Shown here piece after piece: positions 1-6,331 of a stretch of DNA of 8,250 nucleotides. A program made the position numbers and the translations under genes. Where the stretch lies: assembly GCF_036516095.1 (NCBI RefSeq), contig NZ_DATBUM010000030.1, positions 1 through 8,250 of the forward strand. Direction: 5' to 3'. A model generated the notes under the pieces. It searched no databases. It saw only the letters and a list, made by a program, of their open reading frames with translations, and was not told the DNA's origin. Source of the stretch: Fusobacterium_C sp036516095 (GTDB lineage: Bacteria > Fusobacteriota > Fusobacteriia > Fusobacteriales > Fusobacteriaceae). The stretch's first letter is position 1. Each line of letters opens with the position of its first letter.

Positions 1-1
1 A

Positions 2-1249
2 AAATTAGCAGAACTTTCCTCGAGCGGACAGACAAAAATTTTAATGAAAAAACAACGAAAAGAGATAAAAAAAGAGGAAGATAATTTAGGAGGAGAAATT
101 GGTTTTGACTATCAAATCAATGATACCGACGTTGTCTATGCAAAATATGAAAGAGCTTTCAACACTCCACTTCCTAATCAATTGACTAATAAATCCATTC
201 ATCCGGTCCATAAATTAAATATGTATTGGGATAGTGATTTACAAACTGAAAAAATGGATAACTTTGAAATTGGAATTCGAGGAGTAATAGGAGATAATAT
301 TACTTATGGAATTTCCGGTTTTTTACACAATACTTATGATGAAATTGTTACGATTGTGAAAGATGGAAGTTCCCATGCAACAAAGCAATGGAGATTCATT
401 AATTTAGATAAAACGAGAAGAATTGGATTGGAGTTACAATCAGAACAAACTTTAGGAAAATTAAAGTTAAGAGAATCTTTTACCTATGTTAATCCTAAAA
501 TTCGTTTGAATACTTATAATGAAAAAATAGCAGCCATGTTAGCAGAAACTATGGAAGAAGAGAGAAAAAGATATATTGAACACACTCAATGGCTTTGTAA
601 TTATTGGATGAAATCCAAAAAAGGGTTGGGAGGAATTTCTGATAAGGATTGGACAGAAGCAAGTGAAGCTTTGAAAAAGATTTATTTGGAGGCTTTACAA
701 CTACCAAAAAATATTACACAAGAGCAAAGAAAAGAGCTGATTAAGAAAATGGAAGCAGAGGTATATTCCAAGTTTACAGGATTGACTGCACTAGAGAAAA
801 TCAATTTGCAAACAGAATTGAACTCTGCCGTTACCTCCGCATCTTCTTGGTATCATCAAACAATGGCTTTAATTCAAGAAGATTATGATGCAGTACATGG
901 AAAGAGTGATTTAAAAGAGGGAGATAGAATTCCATTGGCGCCAAAAATAAAGGCAACTTTTGGAGCAGACTACCAATTTACAGACTCTTTGAAATTAGGG
1001 ATGAATACAACTTATATTGGGTCTTACATTACAGCAGAACCCGATAGAATTTATTCCATTGTAAAAGCAAAAGTACCGTCTCATTGGGTTGCTGATTTTT
1101 ATGGAACTTATGACTTAAATGATAGTTTCTCTTTGAAATTTGGAATAAATAATGTTTTTAATCATAAATATTATTTAAGACAAGATTCTAAAAGTGCTTT
1201 ACCGGCAGCAGGAAGAACTTACAGTGCAGGATTTAGCTATCGCTTCTAA
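2..1249 (+). CDS. TonB-dependent outer-membrane receptor, C-terminal part (5' end outside window)
   Basis: This is the C-terminal part of a TonB-dependent receptor, an outer-membrane beta-barrel importing siderophores, haem, metals or similar ligands; the substrate cannot be read here. The frame is open back to the window edge, so the ATG at 44 is an internal Met, not a start. The plug domain and TonB box lie upstream. Visible family marks are alternating beta-strands rich in aromatic residues, the segment YAKYERAFNTPLPNQLT, the segment FEIGIRGVI, the pre-C-terminal stretch FGINNVFNHKYYLR, and a last strand ending GFSYRF with the terminal Phe used by the BAM machinery. The oddity is about 135 residues (roughly 170-304 of the visible protein, bases 509-915). 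They are charged, low in beta character and probably form three helices, and sit between FTYVNPKIRL and the GDRIPLAPK segment, where this family normally has a short loop. An intrinsic terminator follows directly. The class is secure; the ligand is unknown. Confidence 0.9.
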   Translation, partial: KLAELSSSGQTKILMKKQRKEIKKEEDNLGGEIGFDYQINDTDVVYAKYERAFNTPLPNQLTNKSIHPVHKLNMYWDSDLQTEKMDNFEIGIRGVIGDNITYGISGFLHNTYDEIVTIVKDGSSHATKQWRFINLDKTRRIGLELQSEQTLGKLKLRESFTYVNPKIRLNTYNEKIAAMLAETMEEERKRYIEHTQWLCNYWMKSKKGLGGISDKDWTEASEALKKIYLEALQLPKNITQEQRKELIKKMEAEVYSKFTGLTALEKINLQTELNSAVTSASSWYHQTMALIQEDYDAVHGKSDLKEGDRIPLAPKIKATFGADYQFTDSLKLGMNTTYIGSYITAEPDRIYSIVKAKVPSHWVADFYGTYDLNDSFSLKFGINNVFNHKYYLRQDSKSALPAAGRTYSAGFSYRF

Positions 1250-1265
1250 TGGATTATATTTGATA

Positions 1266-1298
1266 CCGGAGGTATGTTATATATCTCCGGAATTTTTT
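1266..1298 (+). terminator. Intrinsic terminator of the TonB-dependent receptor gene
   Basis: A 10-bp stem (1266-1275 with 1281-1290, CCGGAGGTAT against ATATCTCCGG, one G-U pair) closes a 5-base loop. It is followed by AA and six T residues (1293-1298). It begins 17 bases after the receptor stop codon and points the same way, so it ends that transcript before the convergent HU gene. Confidence 0.85.
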
Positions 1299-1304
1299 GT
1301 GCAT

Positions 1305-1330
1305 AAAAAAGTGCTAGTTTTTCTAGCACT
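1305..1330 (-). terminator. Intrinsic terminator of the HU gene
   Basis: Read on the minus strand, AGTGCTAG (1330-1323) pairs with CTAGCACT (1317-1310) around a 5-A loop, and a run of T residues follows (complement of the A run at 1305-1310). It lies about 29 bases past the HU stop codon. Together with the + strand terminator at 1266-1298 it insulates the two convergent genes. Confidence 0.85.
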
Positions 1331-1358
1331 CTACACTTCCCGTCTGATTGTCGAAAAC

Positions 1359-1640
1359 TTATTTTTTTGCTGCTACCTTATCAGCAAGAGCCTTTCCAAC
1401 TTTAAATTTTACAACTCGTTTTGCAGCAATTTTCATTTCCTTTCCAGTTTGTGGATTTCTTAATTTTCTAGCTTCTCTTTTTCTTGTTTCCCAAGTACCG
1501 AAACCGATAAATTTAACATCATTTCCGGCTACCAAACTTTCTTCTACCAATTCCAAGAAACATTTTAACATTCTATCTGCTTCTTTTCCAGTTACTTCCG
1601 CTTTTTTTGCCAATGCTGCTACAAATTCTTTTTTTGTCAT
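1359..1640 (-). CDS. HU-family nucleoid DNA-binding protein
   Basis: A complete 93-residue HU/IHF-family protein, which binds and bends DNA as a dimer and compacts the nucleoid. The N-terminal half is the usual helical dimerisation region (MTKKEFVAALAKKAEVTGKE). The beta-sheet/arm region has the signature FIGFGTWETRKREARKLRNP, with the DNA-intercalating arm tip at R61-N62-P63-Q64, and the C-terminus is basic (KALADKVAAKK). Length matches the family norm of about 90 residues. The start is set by a GGAGGT ribosome-binding site (complement of 1647-1652) six bases before the ATG. It stands alone, with its own promoter (1708-1736) and terminator (1305-1330), is convergent with the receptor gene and divergent from the purine operon. 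The sequence favours HU over IHF, but no symbol is assigned because hup paralogues cannot be told apart here. Confidence 0.95.
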   Translation of the reverse strand: MTKKEFVAALAKKAEVTGKEADRMLKCFLELVEESLVAGNDVKFIGFGTWETRKREARKLRNPQTGKEMKIAAKRVVKFKVGKALADKVAAKK

Positions 1641-1707
1641 AATTTTACCTCCACAATTTTATTATAACTGATGCAAAATAATGATTGTAAGTATAGTTAT
1701 TTCCTAC

Positions 1708-1736
1708 ATACTAGCATAAAAGAATACGCTTGTAAA
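1708..1736 (-). promoter_or_regulatory. Promoter of the HU gene
   Basis: On the minus strand, TTTACA (complement of 1731-1736) and TAGTAT (complement of 1708-1713) are separated by exactly 17 bases, a good match to a housekeeping sigma factor promoter. This gives an untranslated leader of about 60 bases. A nearer TATAAT (complement of 1661-1666) exists, but its -35 is poor and 18-19 bases away, and it would start RNA almost at the ribosome-binding site. It is a weaker alternative or second promoter. Confidence 0.6.
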
Positions 1737-1740
1737 GGTT

Positions 1741-1769
1741 ATTTTTCAAAAAACAAATTTTTCAAAAAA
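1741..1769. repeat. Two 13-bp direct repeats between the divergent HU and purine promoters
   Basis: The sequence ATTTTTCAAAAAA occurs at 1741-1753 and again at 1757-1769, 16 bases apart start to start. Each copy is also nearly self-complementary. The pair lies between the HU -35 box (1731-1736) and the purine operon -35 box (1773-1778). It may be an A/T-tract UP element or a protein-binding site. In DNA this AT-rich it may also mean nothing. Confidence 0.5.
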
Positions 1770-1772
1770 AGA

Positions 1773-1801
1773 TAGAAAAAATGAAAAATATGTGGTATAT
1801 T
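1773..1801 (+). promoter_or_regulatory. Candidate promoter of the purine operon leader
   Basis: TAGAAA (1773-1778, four of six consensus bases) and TATATT (1796-1801) are 17 bases apart. A TG one base before the -10 box (1793-1794) makes it an extended -10 promoter, which tolerates a weak -35. RNA would start near 1808, just ahead of the riboswitch aptamer at 1825, as expected for a riboswitch leader. The A/T tracts upstream could act as an UP element. The call is by motif and position only. Confidence 0.5.
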
Positions 1802-1824
1802 AAATATGTATTGAATAAAGAAAG

Positions 1825-1892
1825 ACTTGTATATACTTGTGTATGTATCGGGCAAGAGTTTCTACGGTTAACCGTTATTAACCGCTACAAGT
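1825..1892 (+). promoter_or_regulatory. Purine riboswitch aptamer, guanine type
   Basis: A three-way junction matching the purine riboswitch. P1 is ACTTGTA (1825-1831) with TACAAGT (1886-1892). J1/2 is TATA. P2 is CTTGT (1836-1840) with GCAAG (1852-1856). J2/3 is AGTTTCTAC (1857-1865), containing the invariant UUUCUAC core. P3 is GGTTAA (1866-1871) with TTAACC (1878-1883), loop CCGTTA. The loop-loop contact is kept: GG at 1850-1851 can pair with CC at 1872-1873. The base just before P1' (C1885, equivalent to position 74) is C, the residue that pairs with guanine; adenine sensors have U. Loop L2 is 11 bases instead of the usual 7. It precedes purL, purE, purC and purF, so it should repress purine synthesis when guanine or hypoxanthine is plentiful. 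Guanine specificity is inferred from C1885; variants with altered ligands exist. Confidence 0.88.
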
Positions 1893-1970
1893 TAAAGATA
1901 TAGAGCGATTTTTCATTTGCTTACTTTTTTTGCTATCTTTAACTGTGGGAAATTTAGTATAGTGGAGGAA
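1885..1970 (+). promoter_or_regulatory. Candidate riboswitch expression platform with two exclusive hairpins
   Basis: Two alternative pairings can be drawn. (1) 1885-1903 with 1933-1948: CTAC with GTGG (one G-U), then AGTTAAAGATA with TATCTTTAACT, then one more G-C pair, with small bulges. This takes up all of P1' and ligand-contacting C1885, so it cannot coexist with the aptamer. (2) 1925-1936 (seven T then GCTAT) with 1959-1970 (ATAGTGGAGGAA), twelve consecutive pairs of which five are G-U; this covers the ribosome-binding site at 1962-1968 of the leader frame. Guanine binding would free 1933-1936 for pairing 2 and hide that site; without guanine, pairing 1 leaves it open. The complementarity is visible, the mechanism is inferred, and helix 2 is energetically weak. 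Confidence 0.45.
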
Positions 1971-1973
1971 AAA

Positions 1974-2090
1974 ATGTATTTTACGCCTAAAATGAAAATA
2001 AAGAAGCATAAAAAGCGTTCCTATCATATAGGGCATAGTGTGTACAATAATCAAATAGTGTATTATAATCTGAGTAAATCTCTTTATTAG
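1974..2090 (+). CDS. Small leader reading frame (38 aa) in the purine operon leader
   Basis: An ATG frame of 38 codons ending in TAG, preceded by AGTGGAGG (1961-1968) with five bases of spacing. This site is at least as good as that of purL. The product begins MYFTPKMKIKKHKKRSYHIG, with a strongly basic first half and a Tyr/Asn-rich second half; I recognise no family, signal peptide or membrane segment. Its last codons form the 5' arm of the terminator at 2067-2113, and its stop lies inside that hairpin. A ribosome finishing this frame would therefore prevent the terminator from folding. That geometry suggests a regulatory leader peptide whose translation, not its product, matters. There is no run of one amino acid as in classical attenuators. 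It could instead be a true small protein or a chance frame. Confidence 0.5.
   Translation: MYFTPKMKIKKHKKRSYHIGHSVYNNQIVYYNLSKSLY
2041..2069 (+). promoter_or_regulatory. Possible internal promoter for purL bypassing the riboswitch
   Basis: TGTACA (2041-2046, four of six consensus bases) and a perfect TATAAT (2064-2069) stand exactly 17 bases apart. RNA would start near 2076, after the 5' arm of the terminator (2067-2074), so this transcript would carry neither the riboswitch nor a foldable terminator. It lies inside the small leader frame. Chance matches are frequent in DNA this AT-rich, hence the low confidence. Confidence 0.3.
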
Positions 2091-2113
2091 GGAGAGTGTG
2101 CTCAGATTTTTTT
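2067..2113 (+). terminator. Intrinsic terminator (attenuator) in the purine operon leader
   Basis: AATCTGAG (2067-2074) pairs with CTCAGATT (2101-2108). An inner helix, TCTC (2079-2082) with GAGA (2092-2095), extended by G-U pairs, is stacked inside. The 3' arm runs into seven T residues (2107-2113). It lies between the riboswitch and purL, 27 bases before the purL start, where constitutive termination would silence the operon. It is therefore best read as a regulated attenuator. Its 5' arm is coding sequence of the leader frame at 1974-2090. Confidence 0.8.
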
Positions 2114-2140
2114 ATACCAAAAAATAACATTGGAGGGATT

Positions 2141-5100
2141 ATGAAGAACTGTCGTATTTTTGTAGAAAAAAAAGCAGGTTTTGATTTGGAAGCAAAACGT
2201 CTGTGCAAGGAATGGAAAGAAGCATTGCAACTACATTCTTTGACAAAAGTTAGAGTTTTGAATTGCTATGATATTTTTGGAGCAAGAGATATAGAAGAAG
2301 CGAAAAAAATGATTTTTTCTGAAATAGTAACAGATTTTGTTTTGGAAAGCTTTGATGAAACAATTCCTCATTTTGCAGTCGAGTTTTTACCGGGACAATT
2401 TGACCAAAGAGCCGATTCCGCATATCAATGTATAAATTTATTGTCTAGAGAGAATGAGAAAGTTGTGATTACCAGTGGAAAGGTATTTTTATTGGAAGGA
2501 AATGTGAATGTGGAAGAAGTAGAAAAAGCAAAAAAATTCTACATCAATCCAATAGAAATGAGAGAAAAGGATTTAAGTAAATTGGAACAGGAAGCATTGC
2601 AATTTCAAAGTTCCGTTCCTATGATTGAAAGTTTCACAGGGCTGAAAGAAAGTATGGGATTGGCAATGTCTCAAGAGGATTTGGATTTTGTGGAAAAGTA
2701 TTTTCGGGAAGCAGAAAAAAGAATGCCGACAGAAACGGAAATTCGAGTCTTAGATACCTATTGGTCCGATCATTGCCGACATACGACGTTTGAAACGGAA
2801 TTGGAAGAGATTGTTTTTCCAAAAGGAAAATTTGGAGAAGAATTACAACGCGTTTTTGAGAAATATTTGGCAAATAAACAGGTCACTCTCATGGAAATGG
2901 CGAAAGTGATCGGAAAGAAAATGAGGAAAGAGGGGAAGTTGGATGATTTGGAAGTTTCCGAAGAAATCAACGCCTGTTCTGTCTATATTGATGTAGACGT
3001 TGACGGAGAAATTGAAAAATGGTTATTGATGTTTAAAAATGAAACTCATAATCATCCAACGGAGATTGAACCGTTTGGAGGTGCTTCCACCTGTTTGGGA
3101 GGAGCGATTCGGGATCCTTTGTCGGGAAGAGCCTATGTTTATCAAGCAATTCGAGTGACAGGGGCGGCAAATCCTTTGGAATCCTTAGAAGATACCTTGG
3201 AAGGAAAATTACCGCAAAAGAAGATTACGATGGCAGCGGCTCACGGATATTCTTCCTATGGAAACCAAATCGGACTGACGACAGGTCTGGTATCGGAAAT
3301 TTACCATGAGGGCTATAAAGCAAAAAGAATGGAAGTTGGAGCAGTGGTGGCAGCAACCCCTGCTAAGAATGTAAGAAGAGAAACTCCTATTCCGGGAGAT
3401 ATTGTCATTCTCTTAGGAGGAAAAACAGGAAGAGACGGTTGTGGAGGAGCAACAGGTTCTTCCAAAGAGCATACAAAAGATTCCTTAGCTTTGTGTGGAG
3501 CAGAGGTACAAAAAGGAAATGCTCCGGAAGAAAGAAAGATACAACGACTGTTCCGAAAAGAAAAAGTTGCCAGAATGATTAAAAAATGTAATGACTTTGG
3601 GGCGGGAGGAGTTTCGGTTGCCATTGGAGAATTAGCAGAGGGATTAAAAATCAATTTGGATTTGATTCCTACAAAATATGCAGGGCTGAATGGAACGGAA
3701 TTGGCGATTTCCGAATCTCAGGAAAGAATGGCGGTTGTGATTGCAAAAGAAGAGGAAGAGAGATTTTTAGAAGAGGCAGCCTTAGAGAATTTGGAGGCCA
3801 CTAAAGTGGCAGAAGTCACAGAGGAAAAAAGATTGATATTATCTTGGAAAGGAAAAGAGATAGTAAATCTTTCCAGAGCCTTTTTGGATACCAACGGAGT
3901 GAGGCAAAAAGCAAAGGTGGAAGTGGAAGAACCTTCCGGAAGCAATCCATTGACGGAAACTGTTGCTTCGGGAAATTCTTTAGAGGAACAATGGAAATAT
4001 TGCATGCAGAACTTAAATGTTGCTTCTCAAAAAGGAATGGTGGAAATGTTTGACTCCAACATCGGAGCGGGAACAATTTTGATGCCTTTCGGAGGAAAAT
4101 ACCAAATGACTCCGACTGATGTGGCAGTGCAAAAGATTTCCGTAGAAAAAGGAGATACCAATACGGCTTCCGCTATCACTTGGGGATATAATCCGAATAT
4201 TTCTACATGGTCTCCATATCATGGTTCCGCTTATGCAGTATTGGAATCTTTAGCAAAATTAGTATCGATAGGAGTAGATTATCGAAAAGTCAGATTGTCT
4301 TTCCAAGAATATTTTCAAAAATTAGGAAAAGAAGCAAAAAATTGGGGAAAACCTTTTGCAGCTCTTTTAGGAAGTTTAGAAGCACAAGAGGCTTTTGGAA
4401 CTCCTGCAATTGGAGGAAAGGACTCTATGAGCGGAAGTTTCCAAGATTTACATGTTCCTCCAACTTTAATTTCTTTCGCTGTTGCACCGGTTTCTACAAA
4501 AGAAGTGATTTCTCCGGAATTCAAAAAAGCAGGTTCTTATATCTATCTATTAAAGCATACAGCTTTGGAAAATGCTATGCCGGACTATGAAATGTGTAAG
4601 AAAAATTTTGCTTGGTTGCATGAACAAATTGTAGCAGGAAATATCTTATCTTGTATGACAATCAAAATGGGAGGAATCGCAGAAGCTTTAACGAAAATGA
4701 CTTTTGGAAATCAAATCGGACTGGAAGTGAAAAATCTAGGAAAGCATTTCTTTCAATTAGCTTACGGAAGCTTTATTTTGGAAAGTGAACAAGAATTATC
4801 TTTTGAAAATTTGGAATATTTGGGAAAAACGATAGAAGAATATCAAATTCGTATTTTGGATCAGGAAACTTCCACCGTCTTATCCGGAAAAGGAATCGAA
4901 GAGGAATGGCTGAACGTATTGGCTCCTGTGTTTCCGTATGAATATAAAGAAGAAAAGAAAGAAATTTACACTTTGGATTCCTGTATCAATACGAAAATAT
5001 ATCATAGTAAGGAAAGAGTGACAAAACCTAGAGTGCTTGTTATGGCTTTTCCGGGAACGAATTGTGAATATGATTCTGCAAAGGCATTCCGAGACGCCGG

Positions 5101-5818
5101 AGCGGATCCGTATATTTTGGTATTCCGAAATTTAAAACCTTCTTATATTGAGGCTTCCATTGAAATGATGATACAAGAGTTGAAACAAGCACAAATTTTG
5201 ATGCTGCCGGGAGGATTTAGTGCTGGAGATGAACCGGACGGTTCCGGAAAATTCATTGCCACTGTTTTACAAAATCCGAGAATTATGGTGGAAATTCAAA
5301 ATTTCTTGGAGAGAGACGGTTTGATTTTAGGAATTTGTAACGGATTCCAAGCTCTGATTAAATCCGGTTTGTTGCCTTATGGAAAATTAGGAACTGTGAC
5401 AGAAAATTCTCCAACCTTGACTTTCAATAAAATAGGAAGACATGTTTCTCAAATGATACGAACGAAGATTCTGTCCAATCAGTCTCCTTGGTTTTCTTCT
5501 TTCCAAGTAGGAGAAGAATTTATCATTCCGGTTTCGCATGGAGAGGGAAGATTTTATATAAAGGAGGCAGAATTGAAATCTCTACTTCAACATGGACAAA
5601 TTGTAACTCAATATGTGGATTTTGAAGGAAAGGCAAGCAATGAGTTCCGTCATACCCCGAACGGATCCACTTGTGCCATTGAAGGAATTGTTTCCCCGGA
5701 TGGAAGAATTTTAGGAAAAATGGGACATTCAGAAAGAAAAGGAGAAGATTTATACAAAAATATACCGGGAAATAAAGTACAGGATATTTTTAGCAATGGA
5801 GTAAGTTATTTTAAATAA
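2141..5818 (+). CDS. purL: Phosphoribosylformylglycinamidine synthase, long single-chain form
   Basis: The 1225-residue FGAM synthase converts FGAR, glutamine and ATP to FGAM in the fourth step of purine synthesis, combining synthetase and glutaminase in one cytosolic chain. An N-terminal PurS-like region is followed by the linker motif DTYWSDHCRHTTF (205-217). The first AIRS-like domain has THNHPTEIEPFGG (302-314). The second has GYNPNISTWSPYHGSA and GGKDSMSG (758-765). A class I glutamine amidotransferase domain runs from about 963, with FPGTN, GICNGFQ carrying nucleophile Cys1066, and GHSER carrying His1196 and Glu1198. All key residues are present. Length and motifs fit the long clostridial/streptococcal clade rather than the small PurL-PurQ-PurS system. 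I take ATG 2141, with GGAGGG at 2132-2137. An in-frame GTG at 2096 would add 15 residues but lies in the terminator hairpin and lacks a ribosome-binding site. It is first gene of the operon; purE starts 12 bases after its stop. Confidence 0.97.
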   Translation: MKNCRIFVEKKAGFDLEAKRLCKEWKEALQLHSLTKVRVLNCYDIFGARDIEEAKKMIFSEIVTDFVLESFDETIPHFAVEFLPGQFDQRADSAYQCINLLSRENEKVVITSGKVFLLEGNVNVEEVEKAKKFYINPIEMREKDLSKLEQEALQFQSSVPMIESFTGLKESMGLAMSQEDLDFVEKYFREAEKRMPTETEIRVLDTYWSDHCRHTTFETELEEIVFPKGKFGEELQRVFEKYLANKQVTLMEMAKVIGKKMRKEGKLDDLEVSEEINACSVYIDVDVDGEIEKWLLMFKNETHNHPTEIEPFGGASTCLGGAIRDPLSGRAYVYQAIRVTGAANPLESLEDTLEGKLPQKKITMAAAHGYSSYGNQIGLTTGLVSEIYHEGYKAKRMEVGAVVAATPAKNVRRETPIPGDIVILLGGKTGRDGCGGATGSSKEHTKDSLALCGAEVQKGNAPEERKIQRLFRKEKVARMIKKCNDFGAGGVSVAIGELAEGLKINLDLIPTKYAGLNGTELAISESQERMAVVIAKEEEERFLEEAALENLEATKVAEVTEEKRLILSWKGKEIVNLSRAFLDTNGVRQKAKVEVEEPSGSNPLTETVASGNSLEEQWKYCMQNLNVASQKGMVEMFDSNIGAGTILMPFGGKYQMTPTDVAVQKISVEKGDTNTASAITWGYNPNISTWSPYHGSAYAVLESLAKLVSIGVDYRKVRLSFQEYFQKLGKEAKNWGKPFAALLGSLEAQEAFGTPAIGGKDSMSGSFQDLHVPPTLISFAVAPVSTKEVISPEFKKAGSYIYLLKHTALENAMPDYEMCKKNFAWLHEQIVAGNILSCMTIKMGGIAEALTKMTFGNQIGLEVKNLGKHFFQLAYGSFILESEQELSFENLEYLGKTIEEYQIRILDQETSTVLSGKGIEEEWLNVLAPVFPYEYKEEKKEIYTLDSCINTKIYHSKERVTKPRVLVMAFPGTNCEYDSAKAFRDAGADPYILVFRNLKPSYIEASIEMMIQELKQAQILMLPGGFSAGDEPDGSGKFIATVLQNPRIMVEIQNFLERDGLILGICNGFQALIKSGLLPYGKLGTVTENSPTLTFNKIGRHVSQMIRTKILSNQSPWFSSFQVGEEFIIPVSHGEGRFYIKEAELKSLLQHGQIVTQYVDFEGKASNEFRHTPNGSTCAIEGIVSPDGRILGKMGHSERKGEDLYKNIPGNKVQDIFSNGVSYFK

Positions 5819-5830
5819 AACGGAGGAAAA

Positions 5831-6307
5831 ATGAAAGTAGCCATTATTTTTGGAAGTAAATCGGATATTGATGTGATGAAGGGAGCTGCCAATTGTTTGA
5901 AAGAATTTGGAATTGAATACGAAGCTCATATTTTATCGGCTCATCGAGTTCCGGAATTGTTGGAAGCAACTTTGGAAGAGTTGGAAAAAACGGATTGTAA
6001 AGTCATTATTGCCGGGGCAGGTTTGGCGGCTCACTTACCGGGAGTCATTGCTTCCAAGACGACTTTACCTGTCATTGGGGTTCCGATTCGAGCAGCTTTA
6101 GAGGGAGTGGACGCTCTTTATTCCATTGTACAAATGCCAAAGTCCATTCCTGTTGCCTGTGTAGGAATTAATAATTCCTATAATGCAGGAATGTTGGCGG
6201 TACAGATGTTAGCGATAGAAAAAACGGATTTGGCAGAAAAGTTGGTAACATTTAGAAACAAGATGAAAGAACAATTTGCAGAGGAAAATAAGAAAGTAGA
6301 ACTATAG
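5831..6307 (+). CDS. purE: N5-carboxyaminoimidazole ribonucleotide mutase (PurE class I)
   Basis: A 158-residue cytosolic enzyme that makes CAIR, in class I enzymes by moving the carboxyl group of N5-CAIR. Motifs in order are FGSKSD (7-12), the phosphate-binding loop; SAHRVP (36-41), with active-site His38; and GAGLAAHLPG (62-71). The segment GVDALYSIVQMP follows. The AAHLPG form marks class I and separates it from the animal/Treponema-type class II AIR carboxylase. Class I enzymes usually work with PurK, which is not in the window; it may be elsewhere or absent. The ribosome-binding site GGAGG (5822-5826) sits four bases before the ATG in the 12-base gap after purL, so the two are clearly cotranscribed. 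Length is normal for the family. Confidence 0.96.
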   Translation: MKVAIIFGSKSDIDVMKGAANCLKEFGIEYEAHILSAHRVPELLEATLEELEKTDCKVIIAGAGLAAHLPGVIASKTTLPVIGVPIRAALEGVDALYSIVQMPKSIPVACVGINNSYNAGMLAVQMLAIEKTDLAEKLVTFRNKMKEQFAEENKKVEL

Positions 6308-6331
6308 AAAAAACAGTAGGAGGAAAAGGGA

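Noticed and set aside
44..46. ATG as a start of a complete 401-residue gene
   Set aside because: The frame stays open to the window edge, there is no ribosome-binding site before it, and the protein begins in mid-barrel without plug or signal peptide. It is a gene cut by the window.
1348..1671. Plus-strand open frames opposite the HU gene
   Set aside because: The minus-strand HU protein is unmistakable with its own promoter, ribosome-binding site and terminator. The plus-strand frames have none of these.
1811..1837. TTGAAT and TATACT as a promoter
   Set aside because: Spacing is only 15 bases and the boxes overlap P1, J1/2 and P2 of the aptamer; RNA starting there would lack the riboswitch.
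1901..1931. Terminator hairpin directly after the riboswitch aptamer, ending in seven T residues
   Set aside because: The stem (1901-1908 with 1917-1923) is short, bulged and AT-rich with a G-U pair. The T run fits better as part of a helix with the leader ribosome-binding site. A weak terminator cannot be fully excluded.
3313..3654. Open frame on the opposite strand inside purL, and similar ones such as 4207-4590 on the + strand
   Set aside because: No ribosome-binding sites or recognisable protein features, and they overlap strongly conserved purL domains; they are shadows of codon bias.
6308..6331. A break between operon segments in the purE-purC and purC-purF gaps
   Set aside because: The gaps are 24 and 27 bases, contain only ribosome-binding sites, and show no hairpin with a T run and no promoter boxes.
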